Shown one piece after another: positions 55,995 through 64,000 of a stretch of 64,000 bases of DNA (within the stretch, counting starts at the first letter, position 1; every line of letters begins with the position of its first letter). Position numbers and translations under genes: made by a program. The notes beneath the pieces are model-generated. The model was not told where the DNA came from. It searched no databases and saw nothing but the letters and a program-made list of their open reading frames with translations. Origin of the DNA: Vibrio rarus (GTDB taxonomy: Bacteria > Pseudomonadota > Gammaproteobacteria > Enterobacterales > Vibrionaceae); assembly GCF_024347075.1 (NCBI RefSeq), contig NZ_AP024901.1, forward strand, positions 744,001 to 808,000. The letters are read 5' to 3'.

Positions 55995-57821
55995 TTATTG
56001 AGCGATAAACCCGCCGGTTTGGTGCGCCCATAATTGAGCGTAAATACCGTTACCTTTTATTAGTTGTTGGTGCGTGCCTTGCTCTACAATGTGCCCTTGG
56101 TCTATCACTATGAGTCTATCCATAGCGGCAATGGTAGATAAGCGATGGGCAATGGCTATAACAGTTTTACCTTCCATCAACTCGTTGAGACTTTCTTGGA
56201 TGGCAGACTCAACCTCTGAATCTAATGCCGAAGTTGCTTCATCTAACACCAGTATGGGCGCATTTTTTAATAATACGCGAGAAATAGCAATACGCTGACG
56301 TTGCCCCCCTGACAGTTTCACCCCACGTTCACCCACCTGAGCATCGTAACCTACATTGCCAAAGGGGTCGGTTAAGGTTTTGATAAAGTCGTGAGCATGG
56401 GCTTGTGTGGTCGCTGCGATTAACTCTTCCTCACTGGCATCAGGATTTCCATATAAAATATTATCGCGAATAGAGCGATGTAGCAGCGAAGTATCTTGAG
56501 TGACCATGCCAATATTACTGCGTAAAGAGTCTTGAGTAACCGCACTAATATCTTGGTGGTCAATGCTGATTTTCCCCCCTTCAACATCATGGAAACGAAG
56601 CAACAGATTGACCAGTGTTGATTTCCCAGCTCCAGAGCGCCCCACTAAGCCGACTTTTTCACCCGGTTTTATGTTGAGGTTAAGGTGGCTGATCACCCCT
56701 TTATTTTCACCATAATGAAAGCTCACATCGGAAAATTCAATGCCACCATTTTTCATTTGGATAGGTTTGGCGTCGGGTTTATCTTCAATATCTATGGGTT
56801 TTGACAGTGTCGCCATACCATCCACCGTAGTGCCCATATTTTCAAATAACGCCCCCACTTCCCACATGATCCACATGGACATTCCATTTAAACGTAGTGC
56901 CAAACTGATGGCGATGGCAATAGCTCCGACCGAGATCGCGCTATCCATCCATAACATGATTGAAATGACCGCGATGGCAAACACTAATACGTAGTTGACG
57001 ATTTCTACCATGACATTAAAGCCCGTCACCAAGCGCATTTGACGATACACGGTATCAAGAAACCCTTGCATGCCTTTCTCGGCGTATTGTGTTTCTCGTT
57101 TACTATGAGAAAACAGCTTAACGGTGGCGATATTGGTGTAGCTATCCACAATGCGCCCTGTCATGGTAGAACGTGCATCTGCTTGTTCTGAAGAGACTTT
57201 TTTCAATTTTGGTACAAAGTAAATTTGGATAGCGATATAAGCAAAAAGCCACACCAACATAGGTAACATGAGGCGGTAATCTGCGTGGGCCAACAACACG
57301 ATAATAGAAGTAAAGTACACGCAAACATAGACAAAGACATCGAGTGTTTTCATTACCGTTTCACGCACAGAAAGGGAGGTCTGCATGACTTTTGTGGCAA
57401 TTCTTCCGGCAAAATCGTCTTGGTAAAAGGAGAGGCTTTGTTTTAATAGGTAGCGGTGAGCCATCCAGCGAATCGACATCGGATAATTGCCCAGCAAAGT
57501 TTGATGCTGAATCAGCGAGTGCAGTGTCACCAGTATGGGCATAACAATAAGCACTAATGCGCCATAAGTGATGAGCGTACTGGCATTGTCTTGCAAAAAG
57601 GTGTCAGGGTTACTTGAGCCTAGCCAGTCAACGAGTTTTCCCATCATGCCAAATAAAGAGACCTCCACAATAGCGACTATGGTGCTGAGGAGTGCCATTA
57701 ACAGCAGTGGCTTTTCAAAGCCTTTGGTATAGTAGCGACAGAAAGCGATCACAGTATTGGGTGGCTGACCGGGTTCATGTTTGGGAAAGGCTTTGGTAAA
57801 TCCTTCAAAGATTTTGTACAT
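55995..57821 (-). CDS. ABC exporter (fused permease and ATPase, MsbA/MDR type)
   Basis: 608 residues from the ATG complementary to 57819-57821 (MYKIFEGFTKAF), chosen because GGATT is well placed; the upstream ATG has no ribosome site. Six membrane helices (about 45-330), ATPase with Walker A GRSGAGKST (about 397), signature LSGGQRQRIAISR (about 503) and Walker B ILVLDEATSALDSE, ending HRLSTIAAMD. Homodimer or heterodimer exporter; substrate unknown. It stands alone. Confidence 0.92.
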   Translation of the reverse strand: MYKIFEGFTKAFPKHEPGQPPNTVIAFCRYYTKGFEKPLLLMALLSTIVAIVEVSLFGMMGKLVDWLGSSNPDTFLQDNASTLITYGALVLIVMPILVTLHSLIQHQTLLGNYPMSIRWMAHRYLLKQSLSFYQDDFAGRIATKVMQTSLSVRETVMKTLDVFVYVCVYFTSIIVLLAHADYRLMLPMLVWLFAYIAIQIYFVPKLKKVSSEQADARSTMTGRIVDSYTNIATVKLFSHSKRETQYAEKGMQGFLDTVYRQMRLVTGFNVMVEIVNYVLVFAIAVISIMLWMDSAISVGAIAIAISLALRLNGMSMWIMWEVGALFENMGTTVDGMATLSKPIDIEDKPDAKPIQMKNGGIEFSDVSFHYGENKGVISHLNLNIKPGEKVGLVGRSGAGKSTLVNLLLRFHDVEGGKISIDHQDISAVTQDSLRSNIGMVTQDTSLLHRSIRDNILYGNPDASEEELIAATTQAHAHDFIKTLTDPFGNVGYDAQVGERGVKLSGGQRQRIAISRVLLKNAPILVLDEATSALDSEVESAIQESLNELMEGKTVIAIAHRLSTIAAMDRLIVIDQGHIVEQGTHQQLIKGNGIYAQLWAHQTGGFIAQ

Positions 57822-58055
57822 AGAGTAATCCAACGTTTTCGATGGGTGCGAAGACAAAGTAAAGGTCAAAGCCATCAGGGGGAAATAATGAGATCCATAC
57901 TATTGTAGACGCTTTACAGTGACTTACGGCGATTGATATACAGCTGCCGATGGCATGGATAGGTTTATATCATTAATGATGAGATGACCATGACGCGAGA
58001 GGGCAGATCTTGTCAAAGGGATACAATGGCAAGATCCAATCTCAGATGGCAAGTT

Positions 58056-59939
58056 TTAATGCACTGCGCTCATTATGGCAAGGTTTTTCCCTTTATTCTT
58101 GCCTTTATCTATAGCTTTTCGTGAGGCACTGACTGTCTCGTCTACGCTGCTGTGCATTGCAGTGATGCCGATGCAAACGGTAAATTGAATGCGAGTGGTA
58201 TCAAACATAAAGTGATGTTTGGCAACGGATTTACGCAGTTTATCGGCAAGGGTATAGGCGTGAATTTGATTGTCAGCCTGGAAAAGCACACAAAACTCAT
58301 CCCCACTGAAGCGTGCTGTTGATAGTGTTGATGACATAGGGAAGTGCTGGTTGATGATATCGGTTAATTCTAAAATTAACTGATCCCCACACGCGTAGCC
58401 ATATTGATAGTTAATCAGCTTAATATCATCCACGTCGATGGAGATTAAATACACATTATCATGTTCTTTAAAGCGGTTAATTTTATCTCGTAATGTGAAT
58501 AAATTATCTTGATTGGTAATGCTATCACGCAAAGACACTTGCTCATGAAACAACACATTACTTAATGAGGTTTCAATATAGGTTTGCAGTAATTGAATTA
58601 AGTAGGTGTAGGTTTGGGTTCTACTTTCAATAAAGATCACACCTAATAAGCCATTTTGACCGAGCAGTGGGATGCGGTAAAAGGATTTTTCAACTTGAAC
58701 TTGGCTGGCCAAGCGATCGTGATTGATATTACGAATATAGGCGACTTTGCCATTCATTAACTGTTTAGCATATTGCTGATCGATAGTGATAGCACGCTCT
58801 TCACACTGGTAACCAACGCTATAAAAGGCGTGACTGTCGCTATGATATAAGCACAATTGCACTCGATGCCTTGAGCAAAATCGAGACAATAAGCGGTTTA
58901 CTTGGTTTTTAAATTCAAGCAAGTTGGTGGAATGTGCCAGTTGGGTTAACTCTATTTGTAACTGCCTATTAAGGTATTGAAATACAGAAGCAATAAGCAA
59001 TAAAGTGATCGCTAATACGCCAATCAGCGATAGTGAATAACTGTGCGCAAGCAAATTTTCACGAGAAGTTGCGGAAAAATAGATCCAGTTGAGATTGTTG
59101 CGGGCATTATAGACCGCCAACTTAGGTTGGCCTTGATAAAAGTAATCAATCGCTCCTACCAGTTTATGGTTAGGTAATTGCCCATCAGCCTTAAAGTGGT
59201 AGCTTGGCTTATCGGCAAAGTAGTAACTTACCGGTGAACTTCTATCGTCTTGCTGTATTTCTCCTGCAATAGCGTATTTATAGACGCTGGCAATTTCGTT
59301 TATACGGTTAGGGTGCGGATGTAAAATGACTTGTCCTGTTGCCCTATCTACCACAAAAACATTGCCACTGTTTAATGTTCTGAGATCAATTAAAGCTTGG
59401 CTCATAAACCATAAATCAAACTCAACAATGTATTGAAATTTCCGGGTACTATGGCTTTCACGCACAGCCACTACCCAGCGCCCGGTGTGGCTTTGATAAA
59501 TATTTGATATTTGGAAATGGTATGGCACAAACCTCATATCAGTCCAGCGGGTAGCCGCAGACATATCAATAGGTTGTGGCTGAGTGTGATTTATCTGTGC
59601 CGCATAAATTTGTAATTCAGATAGGGCGGTATTATTGATGGAATCATAGCGGAGAATATCATTGTAATTCTCGATATTGTTGATCATTTCTACGGCATGA
59701 TGGTTGGCATCTGCAGCATCATCTAATTGCCAAGAACGGTTCAAAGAAGCGATATTGGTGACACTACTTTTTAGTTGCTCTTGGATGAGAGTACTGGCCG
59801 TCCTCAAGTTAGCATTGGACTGTTTAATGACATCATTTTCGATGCTGAGATAATGTTGATATGCGACGTAGATTAATACCGCGATGAGTGCGATGACATA
59901 AGGTCGCAGAAGCCGAATAATTGTTCTTGGGAGAGCCAT
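58056..59939 (-). CDS. Membrane diguanylate cyclase with Cache sensor and SGDEF
   Basis: About 628 residues from the ATG complementary to 59937-59939; a TTG at 60026 would add 29 residues. Membrane helices at about 10-30 and 300-320 flank a large periplasmic part with a Cache-type C-terminal piece (FVVDRATGQVILHPHPNRIN). A GAF-like linker follows, then a GGDEF domain (DVDDIKLINYQYGYACGDQL) with SGDEF in place of GGDEF near residue 544. SGDEF is tolerated in active enzymes. No RxxD inhibitory site. Confidence 0.88.
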   Translation of the reverse strand: MALPRTIIRLLRPYVIALIAVLIYVAYQHYLSIENDVIKQSNANLRTASTLIQEQLKSSVTNIASLNRSWQLDDAADANHHAVEMINNIENYNDILRYDSINNTALSELQIYAAQINHTQPQPIDMSAATRWTDMRFVPYHFQISNIYQSHTGRWVVAVRESHSTRKFQYIVEFDLWFMSQALIDLRTLNSGNVFVVDRATGQVILHPHPNRINEIASVYKYAIAGEIQQDDRSSPVSYYFADKPSYHFKADGQLPNHKLVGAIDYFYQGQPKLAVYNARNNLNWIYFSATSRENLLAHSYSLSLIGVLAITLLLIASVFQYLNRQLQIELTQLAHSTNLLEFKNQVNRLLSRFCSRHRVQLCLYHSDSHAFYSVGYQCEERAITIDQQYAKQLMNGKVAYIRNINHDRLASQVQVEKSFYRIPLLGQNGLLGVIFIESRTQTYTYLIQLLQTYIETSLSNVLFHEQVSLRDSITNQDNLFTLRDKINRFKEHDNVYLISIDVDDIKLINYQYGYACGDQLILELTDIINQHFPMSSTLSTARFSGDEFCVLFQADNQIHAYTLADKLRKSVAKHHFMFDTTRIQFTVCIGITAMHSSVDETVSASRKAIDKGKNKGKNLAIMSAVH

Positions 59940-60191
59940 ACTGAGTTCGTTATTAATTCTTTTATAGAAGTGCCAAGCGCCATAATATTTATGGTTGTTT
60001 TTTGTTCGCTTTAGATCTAAAGCCAATCATATACACTTTTAAAGTGTGATCAAGTTCTCTTTTTTGTTTGCTTGATATAAAGGTGTATTTTGCTTTGATG
60101 TTTTTTATGGGAGGCAGTGGTGACATGAGCTGTAGCATCCATTAACAAGGTTTTATAAATTGTTAGAATGTGTTTCGAGCACGGCTTGGTT

Positions 60192-60214
60192 GACCTCGGC
60201 AGGCTACCGAGGTC
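60192..60214 (-). terminator. Hairpin after glgX, possible terminator
   Basis: GACCTCGG-N7-CCGAGGTC hairpin directly after the glgX stop; lacks a clear U tract, so it may be a processing or partial terminator site. Confidence 0.4.
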
Positions 60215-60226
60215 ATAAACTTATCG

Positions 60227-62227
60227 TTAAGCTTCAAGGATTTGTTGCTTAACCGGAAGGATTTTTGCCGCTCCTGTTGCTTTGAGGATCACCATAGATT
60301 GAGGCTGTATGAGCATCTCTTGACGAATGTCTCCCACACCGCTTTCTATTTCGGTTGTATCACAAATTAGTGTCCATCGCTCTTTACCACCATCGGGTAA
60401 TTTAAATCGAGCGGGCGTTTGTGATTGGTTGATAAAATAGAGCAGCTCAGCCCCATGCTGACCAATACCCAGCTTCAAAGAGACCGCATTGAGTTGATTC
60501 CAGTCATCCATTTCCATTAGGTTGCCGTCTGGACGATGCCAGCTAACGCGATTGTCATTGCGAGTTTCACCGCTAAAGGCTTCTATAAATGGCACCATGT
60601 GTTGGCGACGTGCATCAAGCATATTGGCAAGCCAGCGTTTGAATGCTTCTGCATGGGGTTTGAGATCCCAATTTAACCAACTTAATGAGTTGTCCTGACA
60701 ATAGGCATTGTTGTTGCCTTGTTGAGTGTGAGAAACAACATCGGCGGTTAAAATATGCGGTATGCTGAAAGAAAACAGTAAACTGGCCATGAAATTACGT
60801 TTTCGTTGTTCTCGTAGTGAAATAATGTCACTACACTGAGTTTCTCCCTCAATGCCTAAGTTATCTGAACGATTATCACCATGACCGTCATGATTATTCT
60901 CACCATTTGCTTCATTGTGTTTCATCTTGTAGGAAACCAAATCTTGCATAGTGAATCCATCGTGATATGTGATGTAGTTGATGGTCATTTTATGAGGCCA
61001 GCGACTGGCACTGTAAATATCACGAGAGCCCATGATACGAGTGGCAAACTCTTTTAAAAAACCATTATCTCCGCGCCAGAAACTGCGAGTGATGTCGCGG
61101 AACTTATCATTACATTCATTCCAACCGTCAGGAAAATTACCAACCTGATAACCATTAGGACCAATATCCCAAGGTTCAGCAATGAGTTTGGTCTCTTTTA
61201 AAATCGGATCTTGTGCGACCGCTTTAAAAAAAGCGGCTTCGCGATAAAAATTATCACCGTTGCGACCTAAGGTAGCGGCAAGATCAAAGCGGAAACCATC
61301 GACTTTATACTCTTGTACCCAATAGCGTAGGGTGTCCATGACCAGGGTTAAAGCAGGCTGATAGTTAAGATCAACAGTGTTACCACAACCGGTAAAGTTA
61401 GCGTAGTGACAGCCATGTTTTAGATAGTACTGGTTATCTAGCAACTTTAGATTAAACACTAAGCCACCGTCACCCCCTTCGGCGGTATGGTTGTAAACAA
61501 CGTCTAAGATCACTTCAATGCCATTTTTGTGCAGTTCACGAATGGTGGTTTTTAGCTCATGAACGGCATCGACTTCGGCATAGCGAGGGTCGGGGGCCAT
61601 AAATACATAAGGGTTATAACCCCAGTAATTGACCATGCCCATATCTAATAGGTGAGGCTCATGCATACAAGCGGCAACAGGAAGAAGTTGCAAGCAATTG
61701 ATTTTCTGCTGCTTATAAAAGCTCAACATCTCTTGACTCACCAGTCCCAAGTATTTTCCTTGATGTTGGGCTGGGACTTTTTTATTGAGCTTAGTCAGTC
61801 CTTTGGTATGGGTTTCGAATAAGACCATTTCACTGCGGGGTAAACGTGGATGCTGTGAGTCTTGCCAATCAAACGTAGAGTCCACCACCACTGATTTTGC
61901 CATAAACCAGCTTTTTTCACTGGTGAAAGGGGCATGATAGTGCAGGGGTTTACTGATCGCTTTAGCATAAGGGTCAGATAACAAAATAGGTTTATCATTT
62001 TGATCATGAACGATAAAACCATACTCTTGGCCGGCGCGAACACCAGCGACATAGATGTGCTTAATGCCAGCGTAGCTTTGCGTGAGCGGGTAGGTGTCGA
62101 ACTCGGTGTTGGAGTTAAACACAACCAAAGAGATCACTTTACAGCTAGGAGCATGAATAGAAAAATTGCATCCACTTTCATCTAATTCAGCGCCGAGTGG
62201 ATAGGGGCGCGATTTATTGCTATTCAT
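60227..62227 (-). CDS. glgX: Glycogen debranching enzyme (isoamylase-type)
   Basis: 666 residues, GH13. Hydrolyses alpha-1,6 links of glycogen limit dextrins in the cytoplasm. N-terminal CBM48 (about 5-100), barrel with EVILDVVYNHTAEGG, catalytic Asp in VDGFRFDLA (about 315), acid Glu in LIAEPWDIG (about 348), and YITYHDGF (His/Asp). Divergent from the maltoporin gene, sharing MalT-like boxes. Confidence 0.94.
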   Translation of the reverse strand: MNSNKSRPYPLGAELDESGCNFSIHAPSCKVISLVVFNSNTEFDTYPLTQSYAGIKHIYVAGVRAGQEYGFIVHDQNDKPILLSDPYAKAISKPLHYHAPFTSEKSWFMAKSVVVDSTFDWQDSQHPRLPRSEMVLFETHTKGLTKLNKKVPAQHQGKYLGLVSQEMLSFYKQQKINCLQLLPVAACMHEPHLLDMGMVNYWGYNPYVFMAPDPRYAEVDAVHELKTTIRELHKNGIEVILDVVYNHTAEGGDGGLVFNLKLLDNQYYLKHGCHYANFTGCGNTVDLNYQPALTLVMDTLRYWVQEYKVDGFRFDLAATLGRNGDNFYREAAFFKAVAQDPILKETKLIAEPWDIGPNGYQVGNFPDGWNECNDKFRDITRSFWRGDNGFLKEFATRIMGSRDIYSASRWPHKMTINYITYHDGFTMQDLVSYKMKHNEANGENNHDGHGDNRSDNLGIEGETQCSDIISLREQRKRNFMASLLFSFSIPHILTADVVSHTQQGNNNAYCQDNSLSWLNWDLKPHAEAFKRWLANMLDARRQHMVPFIEAFSGETRNDNRVSWHRPDGNLMEMDDWNQLNAVSLKLGIGQHGAELLYFINQSQTPARFKLPDGGKERWTLICDTTEIESGVGDIRQEMLIQPQSMVILKATGAAKILPVKQQILEA

Positions 62228-62834
62228 TCTTTGTTTAAGTCTTTGTTTATTTTGTGAATGGTTTGAGTATTAAGTTAAAAGGTTTCGCTTGTTAACGCAA
62301 TAGAGACTATGTGTGCCTAGAAAAAATCTGTGGGTGTCCAGATAAAATACTATGCGTGTCTAGAGCTTAGCAGGGCTTTGTCTTTTTATGCTCAACCTAT
62401 GTCATAGGGAATATAAAGGGATTACTTGCGCAAATATATCAATTGAGGGGTGAATATCCGTCACTGGCTTAGAATTTTCAATGGATGGGACTTCCATCAC
62501 GAAACTGGTTTTTTTACAAAAATTCGTCGCAAATCCGGGGAACTTTCAAATAGAGACCTAGATCCTATATTGCTTCTCCCTCAGTGTGATCCTTATCGTC
62601 AGTCACTGAATATCTCCTCCCTAATAGTGTGACTGGTTAGACAAGTAGCACTTTCTACGCCCTTCTCAGCCTACTCTCCCTCCCCCGTCATTTTGCATAG
62701 GGAGGAGGACAACGACACCGTTCAATCCTTCTATTATCAGTGTTAGTCGAATGCAAGCAGTCTTCGCACTGAACATTCTTTGGATAATTAAGAATGTAAA
62801 AAAATAAAAATAATCGTTTCGGGAGTTAACGAGA
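62228..62834. promoter_or_regulatory. glgX-lamB intergenic region with MalT-like boxes
   Basis: 607 bases. Three G-rich boxes near the consensus GGGGA(T/G)GAGG: complement of 62613-62622 (AGGGAGGAGA), complement of 62674-62686 (GGGGGAGGGAGAG) and 62700-62709 (GGGAGGAGGA), all within 100 bases, suggesting MalT control of the maltoporin gene. No ORF here is convincing. Confidence 0.6.
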
Positions 62835-64000
62835 ATGAAAAAGGTAAACCTACTAACAGCTGCAGTCTCTGCTGCCCTACTTTCAACTTCAGCTTTGGCT
62901 GTAGATTTCAATGGTTATATGCGTGCTGGCACTGGTATCAGTGGTAGTGATGGTGGCGACGTCTCCTTCATGAAAAATGGTGTGGGTCGTCTTGGTAATG
63001 AAAATGACAACTACTCTGAGTTTGGATTTGCTCAAGACCTGAAAACCGGTGAACAAACTTGGCGTCTTGAGTCAATGATCGCCTCTGGTGCTAATGGTGC
63101 AAATGGTTGGGAAGATGGTGACTTTAACGTTGCTCAGTTTGCTGTCAAAGCAAAAGGTGTGCTGGCATTTGACCGTGATGCAACCCTTTGGGCTGGTAAA
63201 ACGTATTACCAACGTAAAGACATCCACATCACTGACTTTTACTTCTTAAATACCTCTGGTACTGGTGGTGGTATTGAAAATATCTCTTTAGGTAACCAAA
63301 AACTTTCATTAGCTCTTATTCAAGATGGAGAAGACAGCAATGGAGCCGGTTATATTGCTGATGCGCGTTTAGCTAACATTGGTCTATGGTCTGATGCGAC
63401 GTTAGAAGTTGCTCTTGCTTATAACTTCTCCACAGAAAATGAAAATGGTAAGTACGACGGTGATAACGGTCTACTTGCTACTGGTATTATTCACCAAAAC
63501 ATGAGTAATGGCTTTAACCAAACGGTTGTTCAGGTTGGTACTGCAGGTTATGGCGTACAAATGGCGAACCTATGGGGTGCTGGTACTTATTATGACCGTT
63601 CAGGCAATCAAAACGATGGCCTTGGTTACCGTATCCTTAACTGGGGTGTAATGAACTTTGGCGATTCTTGGGAAATGGGTCACCAATTGGCCTACCTTGC
63701 CGGTTCTGACTTAGGATCGAATAAACACGATTCAAGCCAATACTCGGTGGTTGTTCGTCCAATGTATAAGTGGAATGACACTATGCGTACCGTGTTTGAA
63801 GCGGGATATAATGCCGGTGAGGTGGACGACGTAGACTTTGGCGGTGCTAAGTTAACGATTGCTCAAGCATGGGCAATGGGTGATAGCTTCTGGGCGCGAC
63901 CTGAAATTCGTGTATATGGTAGCTACCTGATGGATCTTGAAAATGACAGCTTTGGTGAAGTTACCGATGGCAACGGCAATATCACAGGGGCAGGCTCTGA
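62835..64000 (+). CDS. lamB: Maltoporin (LamB), 3' end beyond the window
   Basis: Frame open to the end, 388 codons visible. Signal peptide MKKVNLLTAAVSAALLSTSA then LA, cleaved before VDFNGYMRAG. Barrel strand patterns GYMRAGTGIS, AGKTYYQRKDIHITDFYFLN (the LamB-typical DVHMIDFYYL loop), and alternating aromatic residues of the greasy slide. An outer-membrane channel for maltose and maltodextrins. GGGAG stands upstream of ATG. Close partner of GlgX in glucan use. Confidence 0.95.
   Translation, partial: MKKVNLLTAAVSAALLSTSALAVDFNGYMRAGTGISGSDGGDVSFMKNGVGRLGNENDNYSEFGFAQDLKTGEQTWRLESMIASGANGANGWEDGDFNVAQFAVKAKGVLAFDRDATLWAGKTYYQRKDIHITDFYFLNTSGTGGGIENISLGNQKLSLALIQDGEDSNGAGYIADARLANIGLWSDATLEVALAYNFSTENENGKYDGDNGLLATGIIHQNMSNGFNQTVVQVGTAGYGVQMANLWGAGTYYDRSGNQNDGLGYRILNWGVMNFGDSWEMGHQLAYLAGSDLGSNKHDSSQYSVVVRPMYKWNDTMRTVFEAGYNAGEVDDVDFGGAKLTIAQAWAMGDSFWARPEIRVYGSYLMDLENDSFGEVTDGNGNITGAGS

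Noticed and set aside
62450..62632. 60-codon open frame upstream of lamB
   Set aside because: Overlaps the likely maltoporin regulatory region, no ribosome site, no recognisable motif.

Overview
The window looks like the replication-origin region of chromosome 2 of a Vibrio or close relative in the Vibrionaceae. The diagnostic block is rctB (21067-23043, 658 codons), an origin with six regularly spaced ATGATCA 12-mers and a DnaA box (about 23090-24300), and parA2-parB2 (24492-26690). Around it lie seven near-identical parS2-type centromere sites between 15.8 and 35.4 kb. Gene content (yeeN-like, garR-like, ybdG-like, tmcA, lapBC, pdxH, btuB, putA, aroG, glgX, maltoporin) also fits a vibrio second chromosome. 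I cannot name the species.

Layout. 0-7 kb: export genes on the minus strand, comprising a MacA-type adaptor with its ATPase (cut by the window edge) and a TolC/HlyD/ABC-2/ABC-2 operon that has no ATPase of its own. 7.3-11 kb: a CHASE3-like/HAMP/GGDEF diguanylate cyclase and the cis/trans fatty acid isomerase cti. 11.3-15.8 kb: accessory stretch with a RAYT-type transposase, a tandem repeat, a LysR regulator and a divergent phosphodiesterase-like lipoprotein. 16-20.3 kb: bactofilin with an M23 peptidase, yibL, a garR-like dehydrogenase, yeeN and two small unknown genes. 20.5-26.7 kb: origin and partition block. 26.7-35.8 kb: ybdG-like channel, tmcA, lapB/lapC, pdxH and an ACT-domain gene. 36-42.2 kb: btuB with a cobalamin riboswitch, putA and a short aldehyde-dehydrogenase-like gene. 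42.3-46 kb: patatin, a twice-broken fetB, a DUF3622-like gene and a second RAYT with its own tandem repeat. 46.2-55.7 kb: MscS channel, LysR/chrA pair, aroG with a TyrR box, an AhpD-like protein, astA-astB and a GATase homologue lacking its catalytic cysteine. 56-64 kb: ABC exporter, a second diguanylate cyclase, glgX, and a maltoporin gene (cut by the window end) with MalT-like boxes between them.

Five copies of a 150-162 bp non-coding element (TIR TACCAATC, apparent 3-bp TAA/TTA target duplication) are scattered from 15.9 to 55.9 kb; one has landed in fetB. I saw no rRNA, tRNA or CRISPR array. The points most worth a second look are the parS2 site that is also a terminator stem, the dispersed RctB-type 20-mers, the MITE family with its fetB insertion, the LTxxQ-bearing insertion in the MacA-like adaptor, the ATPase-less ABC-2 operon and the GATase pseudoenzyme.
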